NCBI GenBank assembly: GCA_022360275.1
Contig: JAKSDC010000118.1
Location: 1 to 61,039, forward strand
Source: Chlorobiales bacterium
Lineage (GTDB): Bacteria; Bacteroidota; Chlorobiia; Chlorobiales; Chlorobiaceae
DNA: 61,039 nucleotides
Direction: 5' to 3'
Part shown: positions 35,091 to 43,563 of the stretch, piece after piece
Layout: each line of letters opens with the position of its first letter
Numbering within the stretch: position 1 is the stretch's first letter
Translations under genes and position numbers: made by a program
The notes under the pieces: model-generated
What the model was told of the DNA's origin: nothing
The model's input: the letters and a program-made list of their open reading frames with translations, nothing else
Database searches by the model: none

Positions 35091-36473
35091 TCACGCGAGC
35101 CCGGCGGCAAAATGCAGAACGGTTTCGACTTTTTCGGGAGAATCGGCCTCGCAGTACAATCTTAAAACCGGCTCGGTGCCGGAAGGGCGTATCAGCAGCC
35201 ACCCGCCTTCAAAATGGTATTTATACCCGTCAAGGTCATCGAATCCGGTAACCTTCTGACCTCCGACACTGCCTAAATTTCCTCCCGTGACCTGTGCGAT
35301 GACGGCCTTTTTTTGTCGCTCGCCTGTATGAAGATCTATCCTGTCGTAATAAAAGCTGCCGTATTCGTTAAAGAGTTCCTCTACCAGAGCGGAAAGGGCT
35401 TGTTTTTTCGTCGCCATGATTTCCAGCATGAGAAGTCCGATGAAAATGCCGTCTCTTTCCGGCAGATACGAGGTGACTCCAATACCGCCAGACTCTTCTC
35501 CCCCCATAAGAATATCACGGGTGGTCATGAGTTTGCTGACATGTTTGAATCCTACCGGAAGAAGGTGCAGGGCCAGGTTGTTTTTCCTGCAGATCCTGTC
35601 GATGATATCGGTAAGGGCATACGTTTTGGCGACCTCTCCGGTTTGTTTCTTTTCTTCTGCAAGGTATTTGAGGATAATCGCAAAGAGCTTGTGTGAATCT
35701 ACGAAGGATCCGTTTTCGTCGAGCATACCTATTCTGTCGGCATCTCCATCACTGATAATCGCGGCATCTGTTCTGCTTTCCGTGAAAAAGTCGATGAAGT
35801 CGCCAATGTAGCGGGGTATCGGTTCCGGATTGATTTCCATGAAGCCCGGGTTGAGGCTGCAGTGATAGCAGGTGACGGCTGATTTGCCCAGAAGTCTTGT
35901 AATGATGTTCTGACCGGCTCCGAACATTGCATTATGAGTGATTGTCAGCTGTGAGTTCCTGATGAGATCAAGATTGATGTGTTGTTTTATATGATTCAAA
36001 TAGGTGCTTCTGATATCTGTTTTTTCAATCAACCTGTTGCGGGGTGCGGCCGGTCTCTGAGGGTTTACTGCAGCAAGATTTTTCTCGATGAGAGCGATTG
36101 TTTCCGGCAGGGCGGATCCTCCGTAGGAGGCTTTTATTTTAAAGCCGTTGTAGGCCGGAGGGTTGTGCGATGCAGTAATCATAATGCCGCCGGCAAGCCG
36201 CATCTCTCTGCAGTAGAGTGAGACAGCGGGTGAGGGAACGAAGCCGTCGGAGAGAAAAACCCGGAGTCCGCAAGAGGAGAGGATCCCGGCTGTATATGCA
36301 GCAAACTCTGAAGACATGAAGCGGGTATCGTATCCTACGCAGACTCCGTTTGCCCTGAAAGGGTGGTCGAGAAAATAATCCGCGGCGGCAAGCGTGACAA
36401 GTTTCAGGTTGTCGAAGGTGAAGTCCTGTGCTATGATCGCTCTCCAGCCGTCAGTGCCGAATTTGACTTGCAT
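35091..36473 (-). CDS. Phosphoglucomutase/phosphomannomutase family protein
   Basis: The 460-residue phosphohexomutase opens VKFGTDGWRAIIAQDFTFDN. The catalytic serine is in TASHNPPAYNGFKIK, the metal-binding loop is DGDADRIG, the sugar loop GGEESGGIG and the phosphate loop RPSGTEPVLR. All catalytic elements are present. Its loop GEESGG is the usual PMM/PGM form, unlike the GEGNGG of the mutase at 7889-9316, so the two likely use different sugars. Glucose 1-phosphate/6-phosphate is most probable, not proven. It is divergent from lpxB. Confidence 0.88.
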   Translation of the reverse strand: MQVKFGTDGWRAIIAQDFTFDNLKLVTLAAADYFLDHPFRANGVCVGYDTRFMSSEFAAYTAGILSSCGLRVFLSDGFVPSPAVSLYCREMRLAGGIMITASHNPPAYNGFKIKASYGGSALPETIALIEKNLAAVNPQRPAAPRNRLIEKTDIRSTYLNHIKQHINLDLIRNSQLTITHNAMFGAGQNIITRLLGKSAVTCYHCSLNPGFMEINPEPIPRYIGDFIDFFTESRTDAAIISDGDADRIGMLDENGSFVDSHKLFAIILKYLAEEKKQTGEVAKTYALTDIIDRICRKNNLALHLLPVGFKHVSKLMTTRDILMGGEESGGIGVTSYLPERDGIFIGLLMLEIMATKKQALSALVEELFNEYGSFYYDRIDLHTGERQKKAVIAQVTGGNLGSVGGQKVTGFDDLDGYKYHFEGGWLLIRPSGTEPVLRLYCEADSPEKVETVLHFAAGLA

Positions 36474-36683
36474 TCTTTTTGTAATTTGATATACTTGACC
36501 TGATGGAGCGAACGATATCCCGGTGGTGACACGTTATTGTCGCTTGTCATCTCTGTTCCGATACAATTTAAAATGTTCGAGCAGTGTTGAAGGAAGTTAT
36601 TGTGAAACATGAGATTATGGAGATTTTTCTGTCTCTGTTTCCAAGATACTGTTTGCTGTGTCATGTTCCAATCGAGCCGGCGT

Positions 36684-37829
36684 ATGCAAGATAGAAAACT
36701 GTTTGTTCTTGCCGGAGAAGTTTCCGGTGATCTTCACGCTTCGGAGGTCATAAAGGTTGTGCAGACCCAATGTGACGGGCTGAAGGTTTTCGGTACGGGC
36801 GGTCGAATGTTGCGTGCGCTTGGCGTTGAGCTGCTGTATGATGTTGGTGACCTGAGCGTTATGGGGTTTGTCGAGGTGGTGAAGCAGGCTTTTTTGCTCC
36901 GTAAAGTGATTCGGGATCTGAAAGACGCGATTGAACGTGAAAAACCTGACGCGGCGCTGCTTGTGGATTATCCGGGTATGAACCTTGTCATGGCGGAATA
37001 TCTCCATCACCTTGGCATTCCGGTTATCTACTATATCTCTCCAAAGGTCTGGGCATGGAAGGAGGGGCGTGTCAGGAAAATCAGGGAATATGTCGATCAC
37101 CTGATGGTGATCTTTGATTTTGAAGAGGAGTTCTACCGAAGGCACGGTATCACGGCCGATTTTGTGGGTAATCCTGTTGTTGAGGAGATCGCAAGGCTTC
37201 AGCTGCCACCGAAAGAAGAGTTTCTCCGGGAGCATGGCATAGGAGAGCGGCGAAAACTTATCGGTCTGCTGCCAGGGAGCAGAAAACAGGAGATTGCATT
37301 TGTTTGCCCGGAAATACTTCGTGCTGCAAAGAAGCTGCGGGAAAAATATGGTGCGGTATTTCTTATGGGCAGAGCTCCCCATGTCGATCATCGTTTATAC
37401 GATTCCTGTAGTAAGGCTGCGGGAATTCCCTTTGTAGATTGTTCGGCATATGAGGTAATGAGATACAGCGATCTTTTGCTTGTAACGTCCGGAACTGCAA
37501 CGCTCGAGGCTCTCTGTTTCGGCACGCCTATGATTGTGCTGTATAAAACAGGCTGGCTGAATTATGCCATCGGCAAGCGTCTTGTCCGCCTGCATAGTAT
37601 TTCTCTTGCCAACCTTGTCGCCAACGGGCTGTATGTCAGGGAGCGGACGGTTCCCGAACTGCTCCAGCATGAGATGAAAGCCGAAAGGATTGTTGATGAG
37701 GTATCTCGTTTGCTTGATGATGCCGCCGCTTTCAGGAAAATGGGTCAGGAACTGCTTGCAGCACGGGAGAAGCTTGGTGCTGCCTCTCCTTCCAAAAAGG
37801 TCGCTTCGGTTCTTAACAGATATCTATAA
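36684..37829 (+). CDS. lpxB: Lipid-A-disaccharide synthase
   Basis: About 381 residues. The N-terminus KLFVLAGEVSGDLHA is the LpxB hallmark. IYYISPKVWAWKEGR, LLPGSRKQEI and VTSGTATLEALCFGTP are the other family blocks; a GT-B type glycosyltransferase (GT19) is expected. It joins UDP-diacylglucosamine to lipid X. ATG at 36684 is directly before the conserved start; the frame is open to 36609 without conserved content. A small membrane protein gene follows after 14 bases. Confidence 0.94.
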   Translation: MQDRKLFVLAGEVSGDLHASEVIKVVQTQCDGLKVFGTGGRMLRALGVELLYDVGDLSVMGFVEVVKQAFLLRKVIRDLKDAIEREKPDAALLVDYPGMNLVMAEYLHHLGIPVIYYISPKVWAWKEGRVRKIREYVDHLMVIFDFEEEFYRRHGITADFVGNPVVEEIARLQLPPKEEFLREHGIGERRKLIGLLPGSRKQEIAFVCPEILRAAKKLREKYGAVFLMGRAPHVDHRLYDSCSKAAGIPFVDCSAYEVMRYSDLLLVTSGTATLEALCFGTPMIVLYKTGWLNYAIGKRLVRLHSISLANLVANGLYVRERTVPELLQHEMKAERIVDEVSRLLDDAAAFRKMGQELLAAREKLGAASPSKKVASVLNRYL

Positions 37830-37843
37830 TCTTCTATCCAATC

Positions 37844-38107
37844 ATGGAACAATTTGCCACCTTACTGCTCGAAAACCCTCTTTACCTTGTTATTGCGGTG
37901 ATTCTTTCTGTTGCCGTGCTGCTGCTGTTTTTGAAAAAAATCCTGAAACTGGCTCTCGTTATTGCAGCTATCGGCATTCTTTACATCGCTTACCTTTACT
38001 GGTCGGGAGAAAACATTCCGGAAGTGATGACAAACCTTGAGCAGTCTGTTGGTGAAATGCTGCGGAAAGGGATTGAACTTTTGAGAAAGTTTACAAGTCC
38101 TGATTAG
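37844..38107 (+). CDS. Small two-helix membrane protein, unknown
   Basis: The 87-residue protein has two adjacent membrane segments (about 13-32 and 34-54) and a short amphipathic tail with Glu and Lys. I do not recognise a family. It begins 14 bases after lpxB, so a role tied to lipid A or envelope is possible through shared transcription only. Confidence 0.55.
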   Translation: MEQFATLLLENPLYLVIAVILSVAVLLLFLKKILKLALVIAAIGILYIAYLYWSGENIPEVMTNLEQSVGEMLRKGIELLRKFTSPD

Positions 38108-38190
38108 GGTGCTTGATTTGTTTCGGTTTCTTCCCAAGTTATCATTAAAAATTAAGATATTTTTATTATTAATATTTATTTTTTTAATTT

Positions 38191-38218
38191 ATCGTTATGT
38201 TCGTTGATAAATAACGAT
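38191..38218. promoter_or_regulatory. ModE-like operator upstream of modA
   Basis: Half-sites ATCGTTATGTT and TAAATAACGAT face each other across six bases; the outer eight bases of each arm are perfectly complementary. The known ModE consensus is CGTTATATA - about 6 bases - TATATAACG. The two half-sites match 7 of 9 and 8 of 9. It ends 13 bases before the modA GTG, in an AT-rich region, so molybdate-dependent repression is plausible. No modE gene is in this window. Confidence 0.75.
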
Positions 38219-38231
38219 AGATGTTATTGCT

Positions 38232-39047
38232 GTGTGTAAAAAAAACCGTGTTCTTGTGGTTTCTTTTCTGTGGGTGTCCCTGCTTATGGCTTCCTGTGAG
38301 GTAAAGCAGAGCGAAAAAGCGACCCCTTCGGTACGTCCCGCTCTTTTGCACATTGCGGCTGCGGCAAACCTGAGTTATGTGATGCCGGAGCTGATCGAGG
38401 CGTTCAGGGATGAATACAGTGAATACAGGCTTTCCGACATCAGGGTGACCAAGGCATCCAGCGGGAGTCTGACGGCACAGATTCGCAACGGCGCACCGTT
38501 CGATCTGTTTCTTGCGGCAAATACAGTTTATCCGCAGGCTCTTTACAGCGATTCGCTCACCGTCGGTCCGCCCGTGGTTTATGCAGAGGGGGTTCCGGTG
38601 ATGGTGTACCGGAAAGATATTGGCGGCAGGAAAGGGGTTGCATGTCTGGCAGACCCGTCGGTTAAAAAGATCGCCCTTGCCCAGCCGGAACTCGCTCCTT
38701 ACGGTGAGGCGGCGATAAAAATTCTTTCCCGTGCAGATTTGTTGAAGCAGGTTGAGGGCAAGTTTGTATACGGCACCTCGATAACACAGGCGTTTCAGCA
38801 TGCTGTTACAGCGGCGGATGCAGGTTTCATTGCAGCGTCCCTGCTGTATGGAGACGCAGGAAAAGAACTTGAAAAAGCAGGGATGGGATGGATAGGGTTT
38901 GCTTCTGACTCATATAACCCCGCTGCACTGCGGCAGGCCATGGTGCTTCTTGAGGCTTCCAATGAGGAAGCGGAGGCTTTTTTCAGGTTCATGCAGGGGA
39001 AGCGGGCAGGAGAAATTCTGGGAAAAAACGGGTACAGGGTTGAATGA
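38232..39047 (+). CDS. modA: Molybdate ABC transporter substrate-binding protein
   Basis: The 271-residue lipoprotein has signal peptide VLVVSFLWVSLLMASC with a lipobox Cys. The mature domain shows the type 2 periplasmic fold of ModA: AAAANLSYVMPEL, TKASSGSLTAQI and DLFLAAN, with the anion-binding Ser and Ala-Asn residues. It captures molybdate or tungstate. The start is GTG at 38232. A TOBE protein, modB and modC follow with overlapping ends. Confidence 0.92.
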   Translation: MCKKNRVLVVSFLWVSLLMASCEVKQSEKATPSVRPALLHIAAAANLSYVMPELIEAFRDEYSEYRLSDIRVTKASSGSLTAQIRNGAPFDLFLAANTVYPQALYSDSLTVGPPVVYAEGVPVMVYRKDIGGRKGVACLADPSVKKIALAQPELAPYGEAAIKILSRADLLKQVEGKFVYGTSITQAFQHAVTAADAGFIAASLLYGDAGKELEKAGMGWIGFASDSYNPAALRQAMVLLEASNEEAEAFFRFMQGKRAGEILGKNGYRVE

Positions 39048-39445
39048 ACAGGATACGTGCAACAGTCAACAGGATTGATTACAACGGGAACCTGCACAGG
39101 CTGGTACTCTCTGCAGGAAGTCAGTCGTTTACGGTCATAACCCTGGAACTGGGGGACGAGTATACGGTCGGCGCCCTGGTCGATATCCGTTTCAAACCGG
39201 CGCATGTCGCGCTTGCCAAGAATATTACCGGAGAGATAAGCATCGCGAATCGCCTGGATGCAACGGTGCTCGAGTTGCACAAGGGAAAAATTCTGGTCGA
39301 AATGCTGCTTCAGGGGGCAGGAGGGAAATTTTACGCGCTCACGACGACCGAAGCGGTTGAGAGGATGCGCATTGTCCCCGGCGATGCTGTGGTCGCGCTT
39401 CTGAAAGCAAGCGATCTCTATCTTTCAAAAACGGATGAAGCATGA
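39044..39445 (+). CDS. Di-Mop (tandem TOBE) molybdate-binding protein
   Basis: The 133-residue protein is built from two Mop/TOBE-like units of about 65 residues; the first holds RATVNRIDYNGNLHRLVL, the second LDATVLELHKGKILVEM. Such proteins bind molybdate as oligomers; some occur within ModE or ModC as regulatory modules. It has no helix-turn-helix, so it is not itself ModE. The start overlaps modA by 4 bases (ATGA) and the stop overlaps modB. Confidence 0.8.
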   Translation: MNRIRATVNRIDYNGNLHRLVLSAGSQSFTVITLELGDEYTVGALVDIRFKPAHVALAKNITGEISIANRLDATVLELHKGKILVEMLLQGAGGKFYALTTTEAVERMRIVPGDAVVALLKASDLYLSKTDEA

Positions 39446-40119
39446 GTACAGGATTTGACATGGAGCCTTTCCTGCTCTCATTCAGGCTGGCGGCAATAAC
39501 AACGCTCCTGCTCTTTGTGCTGTCGGTTCCCCTCGCGTGGAAGCTTTCACGGACCCGATCGGTGTTCAAGCCTTTCATCGAGGCGTTGATCAGCATGCCT
39601 ATTGTGCTTCCGCCAACGGTGCTCGGATTCTATTTGCTGATTTTTCTTTCCGAACGTTCTCCCCTCGGCATGTTTTTACATCAGAGATTCAATATTGACC
39701 TGGTGTTTACGTTTGAGGGAATTCTTATCGCTTCTTGCGTGTATTCCTTTCCGTTCATGCTGCAGCCCCTCCAGTCCGGAATGGAGCAGATTGCAGAAGA
39801 GTTCCTTGAGGCTTCCTATGCTTTGGGGAAGTCGAGGTTTGATACGCTCCTTCATGTGATATTGCCGAATATCAAACCTTCGATACTGACCGGTCTTATC
39901 ATCACGTTCGCCCACACGGTAGGTGAGTTCGGCGTCGTGCTCATGGTCGGCGGAAGTATACAGGGGGAAACGAGGGTTGCCTCGATAGCGATCTATGAAC
40001 TGGTGGAGCTGATGGATTACAGGGCAGCACATGGTTATTCTTTTGTGCTTGTTGCATTCAGTTTCACTGTGCTGGCGATAGTCTATATTCTTAATTACCG
40101 AAAGAGAGCGTCTGCTTGA
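39442..40119 (+). CDS. modB: Molybdate ABC transporter permease
   Basis: The 225-residue inner-membrane protein has about five or six helices. The segment GKSRFDTLLHVILPNIKPSILTG is the EAA motif (ASYALG-KSRFDTLLHVILP) that couples to ModC. The length fits ModB. It overlaps the upstream Mop gene by 4 bases and modC by 1 base. Confidence 0.94.
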   Translation: MSTGFDMEPFLLSFRLAAITTLLLFVLSVPLAWKLSRTRSVFKPFIEALISMPIVLPPTVLGFYLLIFLSERSPLGMFLHQRFNIDLVFTFEGILIASCVYSFPFMLQPLQSGMEQIAEEFLEASYALGKSRFDTLLHVILPNIKPSILTGLIITFAHTVGEFGVVLMVGGSIQGETRVASIAIYELVELMDYRAAHGYSFVLVAFSFTVLAIVYILNYRKRASA

Positions 40120-41030
40120 TGGACATGGTTGTTTCGTTACTGAAAAAGACGCTTGCGGGAGCGGAAGGGGAGTTTCTGCTGGAAACGGATGTGAAAATAG
40201 CCTGTGGAGGAATAACGGCTATTGCAGGAACATCAGGCAGCGGCAAGACCACGTTTCTTCGAATGCTTGCGGGGCTTACCACTCCTGATGAAGGTTTTCT
40301 TGAGGTGGACGGAGAGGTCTGGTTCCGGGGAGAAAGGGGAAAAACCCCTCGGGTGAACCTGAAACCGCAACAACGCAAGGTCGGTGTGGTATTTCAAGGT
40401 TATGCCCTTTTTCCTCATATGTCCGTTCTCGGCAATTTGCTCTATGCTTCACGCGACCGGGATATGGCGGAAAAGCTGCTGAGCATGATCGGGCTGCAGC
40501 AACTCAGGCATGTCAAACCGCCAAATCTGTCAGGTGGGCAAAAGCAGCGGGTAGCACTTGCCCGCGCGCTCATGCAGCAGCCCCGCATTCTTCTGCTTGA
40601 CGAGCCGCTGTCCGCGCTCGATGAAACCATAAAGGCGCTTCTTCAGGACGAATTGCTGAAAGTGAACAGGGAGTTTGGCGTGACGATACTGATCGTGACA
40701 CATGATTCAAGTGAGATATACAAGCTGTGTGACCGCGTGCTGTTGTTCGAAAAGGGACGGATCATTGCCGATACATCTCCGCGCAAGCTTTTGGTCGAAC
40801 ATGCCACGACCCAGAAATTTGCATTCAGGGGAGAAGTTCTGGAACTGCGTGCCGTCGATGCTGTGCATGTCGCAGTTGTGGCAATAGGCAACAATCTGGT
40901 GGAGGTCGTGATAGACAAGGACGAGAAAGAGAATCTCAATGCAGGGGACAGTGTCATGGTAGGCACAAAAGCGTTCAGTCCGACTGTGAGGAAATTTGAA
41001 AAACAGGCGTTCGATGTTTCAAAGCTGTGA
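40119..41030 (+). CDS. modC: Molybdate ABC transporter ATP-binding protein
   Basis: About 303 residues. Walker A is GTSGSGKTT, the signature is LSGGQKQRVALARAL, and Walker B is ILLLDEPLSALD. A C-terminal TOBE-like segment (about 235-303) follows, shorter than in E. coli ModC. ATG at 40119 overlaps the modB stop (TGATG); a TTG one codon earlier is also open. It is the last gene of the mod operon. Confidence 0.94.
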   Translation: MDMVVSLLKKTLAGAEGEFLLETDVKIACGGITAIAGTSGSGKTTFLRMLAGLTTPDEGFLEVDGEVWFRGERGKTPRVNLKPQQRKVGVVFQGYALFPHMSVLGNLLYASRDRDMAEKLLSMIGLQQLRHVKPPNLSGGQKQRVALARALMQQPRILLLDEPLSALDETIKALLQDELLKVNREFGVTILIVTHDSSEIYKLCDRVLLFEKGRIIADTSPRKLLVEHATTQKFAFRGEVLELRAVDAVHVAVVAIGNNLVEVVIDKDEKENLNAGDSVMVGTKAFSPTVRKFEKQAFDVSKL

Positions 41031-41058
41031 AGGCAGCCTCGGGTTGCAATAATAGCTC

Positions 41059-41112
41059 CTTACCGCCTTGCAGAATCTCCAGTATGCGCAGCAAGAGCCG
41101 TACGAACCACTT
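41059..41112 (-). pseudogene. Decayed second copy of the secreted peptide's C-terminus
   Basis: On the minus strand this 54-base stretch reads a segment with FVRLLLRILE-ILQGGK. The intact peptide gene at 41221-41391 has FVDFIVGILEHLLMILQGGG. A 12-base gap aligns the two. Ten or more bases around ATTCTGCAAGG are identical. No start codon or signal peptide precedes it, and it lies beyond a terminator. Treat as a relic or partial duplication. Confidence 0.35.
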
Positions 41113-41152
41113 CCTAAGTCCGTGTTGCGCGGAAGGGGTCTGGTTTTTAATA

Positions 41153-41182
41153 CAAAAGGGCCGCCATACAGCAGCCCTTTTG
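41153..41182. terminator. Bidirectional terminator between modC and the peptide gene
   Basis: A 9-base perfect stem, CAAAAGGGC (41153-41161) and GCCCTTTTG (41174-41182), with A and T runs built into the arms, ends both converging transcripts. A second hairpin (GGCTGCC/GGCAGCC, 41189-41208) stands next to it, nearer the peptide gene. Confidence 0.8.
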
Positions 41183-41220
41183 CATGTTGGCTGCCTTTTG
41201 AGGCAGCCCCCCAGGATTTA

Positions 41221-41391
41221 CTATCGTAAACCACCACCTTGCAGAATCATTAGTAAATGCTCCAGGATCCCCACGATAAAATCCACAAATCCGGAAGGTT
41301 CAACCGCCTGCTTAAAATTAAGGGCAAAAGATGTCGATGTGAGAATGGTGCTTACAAGAAGCGCTGAAAAAGTAGCCAATGCTTTTTTCAT
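41221..41391 (-). CDS. 56-residue secreted peptide, unknown
   Basis: This small gene has AAGGAG nine bases before ATG and a consensus promoter further up. The product has a clear Sec signal peptide (MKKALATFSALLVSTILTST, cleavage near SFA-LN). The mature part is about 33 residues: NFKQAVEPSG, then an amphipathic or hydrophobic helix FVDFIVGILEHLLMIL and a QGGGLR end. I know no family for it. It is followed by hairpins and a terminator, and converges with modC. The combination of promoter, ribosome-binding site, signal peptide and terminator supports a real, possibly well-expressed gene. Confidence 0.72.
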   Translation of the reverse strand: MKKALATFSALLVSTILTSTSFALNFKQAVEPSGFVDFIVGILEHLLMILQGGGLR

Positions 41392-41479
41392 GATCGTATC
41401 TCCTTATGATTATGATGTTGGGGAATCAAGGGGGATATCCATAAGGACGCAAGGACATGGGTTACGCACCCCACAATGT

Positions 41480-41508
41480 ATTGTAACCATAAAATTTGTT
41501 TTTGTCAA
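41480..41508 (-). promoter_or_regulatory. Consensus sigma-70-type promoter of the peptide gene
   Basis: Read on the minus strand: TTGACA (41508-41503), 17 bases, TACAAT (41485-41480). This is one mismatch from the ideal E. coli promoter. The predicted leader is about 80 bases and starts with a small hairpin GGGT/ACCC and includes a 10-codon open frame (41458-41426). Confidence 0.75.
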
Positions 41509-41575
41509 AGGTTTTGATTAGGCAATTGTTGAGGGTTTCGGAGCAGTTGCAGGAGTGACATGCAGCGATGCTGAG

Positions 41576-43549
41576 TTAACCCAACGCCCCGGTCGGACAG
41601 CGTTCAACCAGAAGCAGCATGGTTTTCTCGCCTTCTTTTCCGGCCTCTTCAAGTGTCCGGACGCAGATGCCGCAGTCGACGCATTTGTCCCGCTCAAACC
41701 TGATGCCTTCACCCTGATCAACAGCGTAATCATCGTTCTCTTCCGGTCCGCACTCCGGTGAAGCCTTGTAAACCGATGCAAGGTCACGGAGCCTGCAATT
41801 GTTTTTGCTTATGCAGCTGCAACGCATACATCGCAGAGCTTCCTCTTTTGCGTTTTTTTCCGAAAGGCCGGTGGATACTTCGTCGAAGCCGGAAACTCGA
41901 AGATTAAGGGGCAGCTCTTCTGTCTTTGCCCTCGGAGAGGGTGTTACCCGCCGGTAGAAGCTTTCAGGAGCCCGGTCACGGGAGCCGTAGCTTGAATGAA
42001 AAGCCGTTGGAGGTGCGGTTAGCGGCTCGCCTCGGAGAAAAGCATCGATCGTCCGTGCCGCATGTTTGCCCTGCTTGACGGCATTGACAGCTGTGTCTGC
42101 ACCCGTTGCGCAGTCACCGCCGGCAAAAACCCACGGGAGAGATGTTCGGCAGGTTTCCGGGTCGATGCGTACAGTGCCCTTTTCTGCCGAAGTTATGCCC
42201 TGTCTTTCATGAATGCTATTGTCCACGTTTTGCCCGGCGGCGGAAATGACCAGATCGGCAGTGAGAGAAAACTCGGAATTTTCAACTGGAACCGGACGGC
42301 GTCTTCCGCTTGCGTCAGGATCACCCAGGGTCATTTTCAAAGCTGTAATCAGGAGGCGGTTTCCCACTTTTTTGATGATGGCCGGTGCGGTTAGCACATC
42401 GATTGAAATGCCTTCACGCAAGGCTTCCTCTATCTCTGTACGGTTTGCAGGCATTTCCTCGATGGTTCTGCGATAGAGTATGCCGACCGAACCGGCTCCC
42501 AGCCTGAGCGCAGTTCTTGCTGCATCTATTGCGGTGTTGCCTCCCCCTATCACAAGCACCGTGTTGCCCGGTTTGACAGCGTCACCTGACGCAAACCTGT
42601 TCAGAAAGTCGATTCCGGAAATAACCCCTTCAGTTTCCTCTCCCTCTATTTCCAGACGACCGGCTTTTTGGGCACCGAAAGCAAGCAGCACGGCGTCGAA
42701 CCCTTTTTGTTTCAGACTGTCAAGAGTGACGTCTCTGCCGAAAACGGTGCTGCAGACAAACTTCGCACCCATGATTCTTATGGGCTCGAGGTCCGCTTCT
42801 ATGATGTCGACAGGCAGCCTGAAAGAGGGGATGCCGTAACGCATCATACCGCCCGGGGCTTCATGCGAATCGTATATCGTCACGTCATGCCCATCCTTCA
42901 AAAGGCAGTATGCTGCAGTGAGGCCGGCTGGACCGGCTCCTATAATAGCGGCTTTTTTGCCGGTTTTGGGTTTACAAAAGGGCAGGTAACGGTTCCCGGA
43001 AACGTTGTCCCTGTCGGCGGCAAAGCGTTTCAGGGCACAGATGGATAAAGGTTCGTCGACACCGTGTCTTCTGCATTCATCTTCACAAGGGGCGTGGCAG
43101 ACCCTGCCGAGAATTCCCGGAAGAGGAATATCATCCTTGATGATTTGTATGGCTTCACGGTGTTTGTCCATTGCTATGGCCGAGACGAATGCCGGAATGT
43201 CGCAGCCTGCCGGACACGAGACTTCACAGGGGCCGTTGCAGTCACCGCCATGGTGCTCGAGGAGCCGTTCAAGATTTTTCTTGCGAATTGCGTACAGTTC
43301 GGGATTGTCGGTTTCGATCGCGATGCCTGGGGTTATGGTAGTGCTGCAGGCGGGGACAAAACGGTGCTTTCCCTTGATTTCAACGATGCACATCCAGCAT
43401 GAGCCGAGAGAGTGGAGTGACTCATGATAACACAGGTTTGGAATGGCTGTGTGGTTTTGTCTCGCTGCTTCGAGAATGGAGACCCCCGCCTCGGCAGAGA
43501 CCTCTTTACCGTTCAGAGTGAAGATGACAGTATTCATCATAATACACAA
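41576..43549 (-). CDS. Ferredoxin-fused GltD/NfnB-like flavoprotein oxidoreductase
   Basis: The 657-residue protein begins with a plant-type 2Fe-2S domain (Cys at about 40, 51, 54 and 68 from the first Met). Next come a GltD-type N-terminal cluster region (GDCNGPCEVSCPAGCD, VCHAPCEDECRR), an FAD site (IIGAGPAGLTAAYCL) and an NAD(P) site (VIGGGNTAIDAARTALRLGA). A C-terminal ferredoxin-like motif (DKCVDCGICV ... ERCPTGAL) ends it. It can thus pass electrons between NAD(P)H and iron-sulfur carriers. The start could also be ATG 43537. It sits 14-26 bases behind ispH. A paralogue is at 59556. Confidence 0.82.
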   Translation of the reverse strand: MCIMMNTVIFTLNGKEVSAEAGVSILEAARQNHTAIPNLCYHESLHSLGSCWMCIVEIKGKHRFVPACSTTITPGIAIETDNPELYAIRKKNLERLLEHHGGDCNGPCEVSCPAGCDIPAFVSAIAMDKHREAIQIIKDDIPLPGILGRVCHAPCEDECRRHGVDEPLSICALKRFAADRDNVSGNRYLPFCKPKTGKKAAIIGAGPAGLTAAYCLLKDGHDVTIYDSHEAPGGMMRYGIPSFRLPVDIIEADLEPIRIMGAKFVCSTVFGRDVTLDSLKQKGFDAVLLAFGAQKAGRLEIEGEETEGVISGIDFLNRFASGDAVKPGNTVLVIGGGNTAIDAARTALRLGAGSVGILYRRTIEEMPANRTEIEEALREGISIDVLTAPAIIKKVGNRLLITALKMTLGDPDASGRRRPVPVENSEFSLTADLVISAAGQNVDNSIHERQGITSAEKGTVRIDPETCRTSLPWVFAGGDCATGADTAVNAVKQGKHAARTIDAFLRGEPLTAPPTAFHSSYGSRDRAPESFYRRVTPSPRAKTEELPLNLRVSGFDEVSTGLSEKNAKEEALRCMRCSCISKNNCRLRDLASVYKASPECGPEENDDYAVDQGEGIRFERDKCVDCGICVRTLEEAGKEGEKTMLLLVERCPTGALG

Positions 43550-43563
43550 ATAACATGAGGCGG

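Noticed and set aside
41027..41521. 164-codon plus-strand frame across the modC-peptide region
   Set aside because: It runs through two hairpins and the promoter of the well-supported minus-strand peptide gene.
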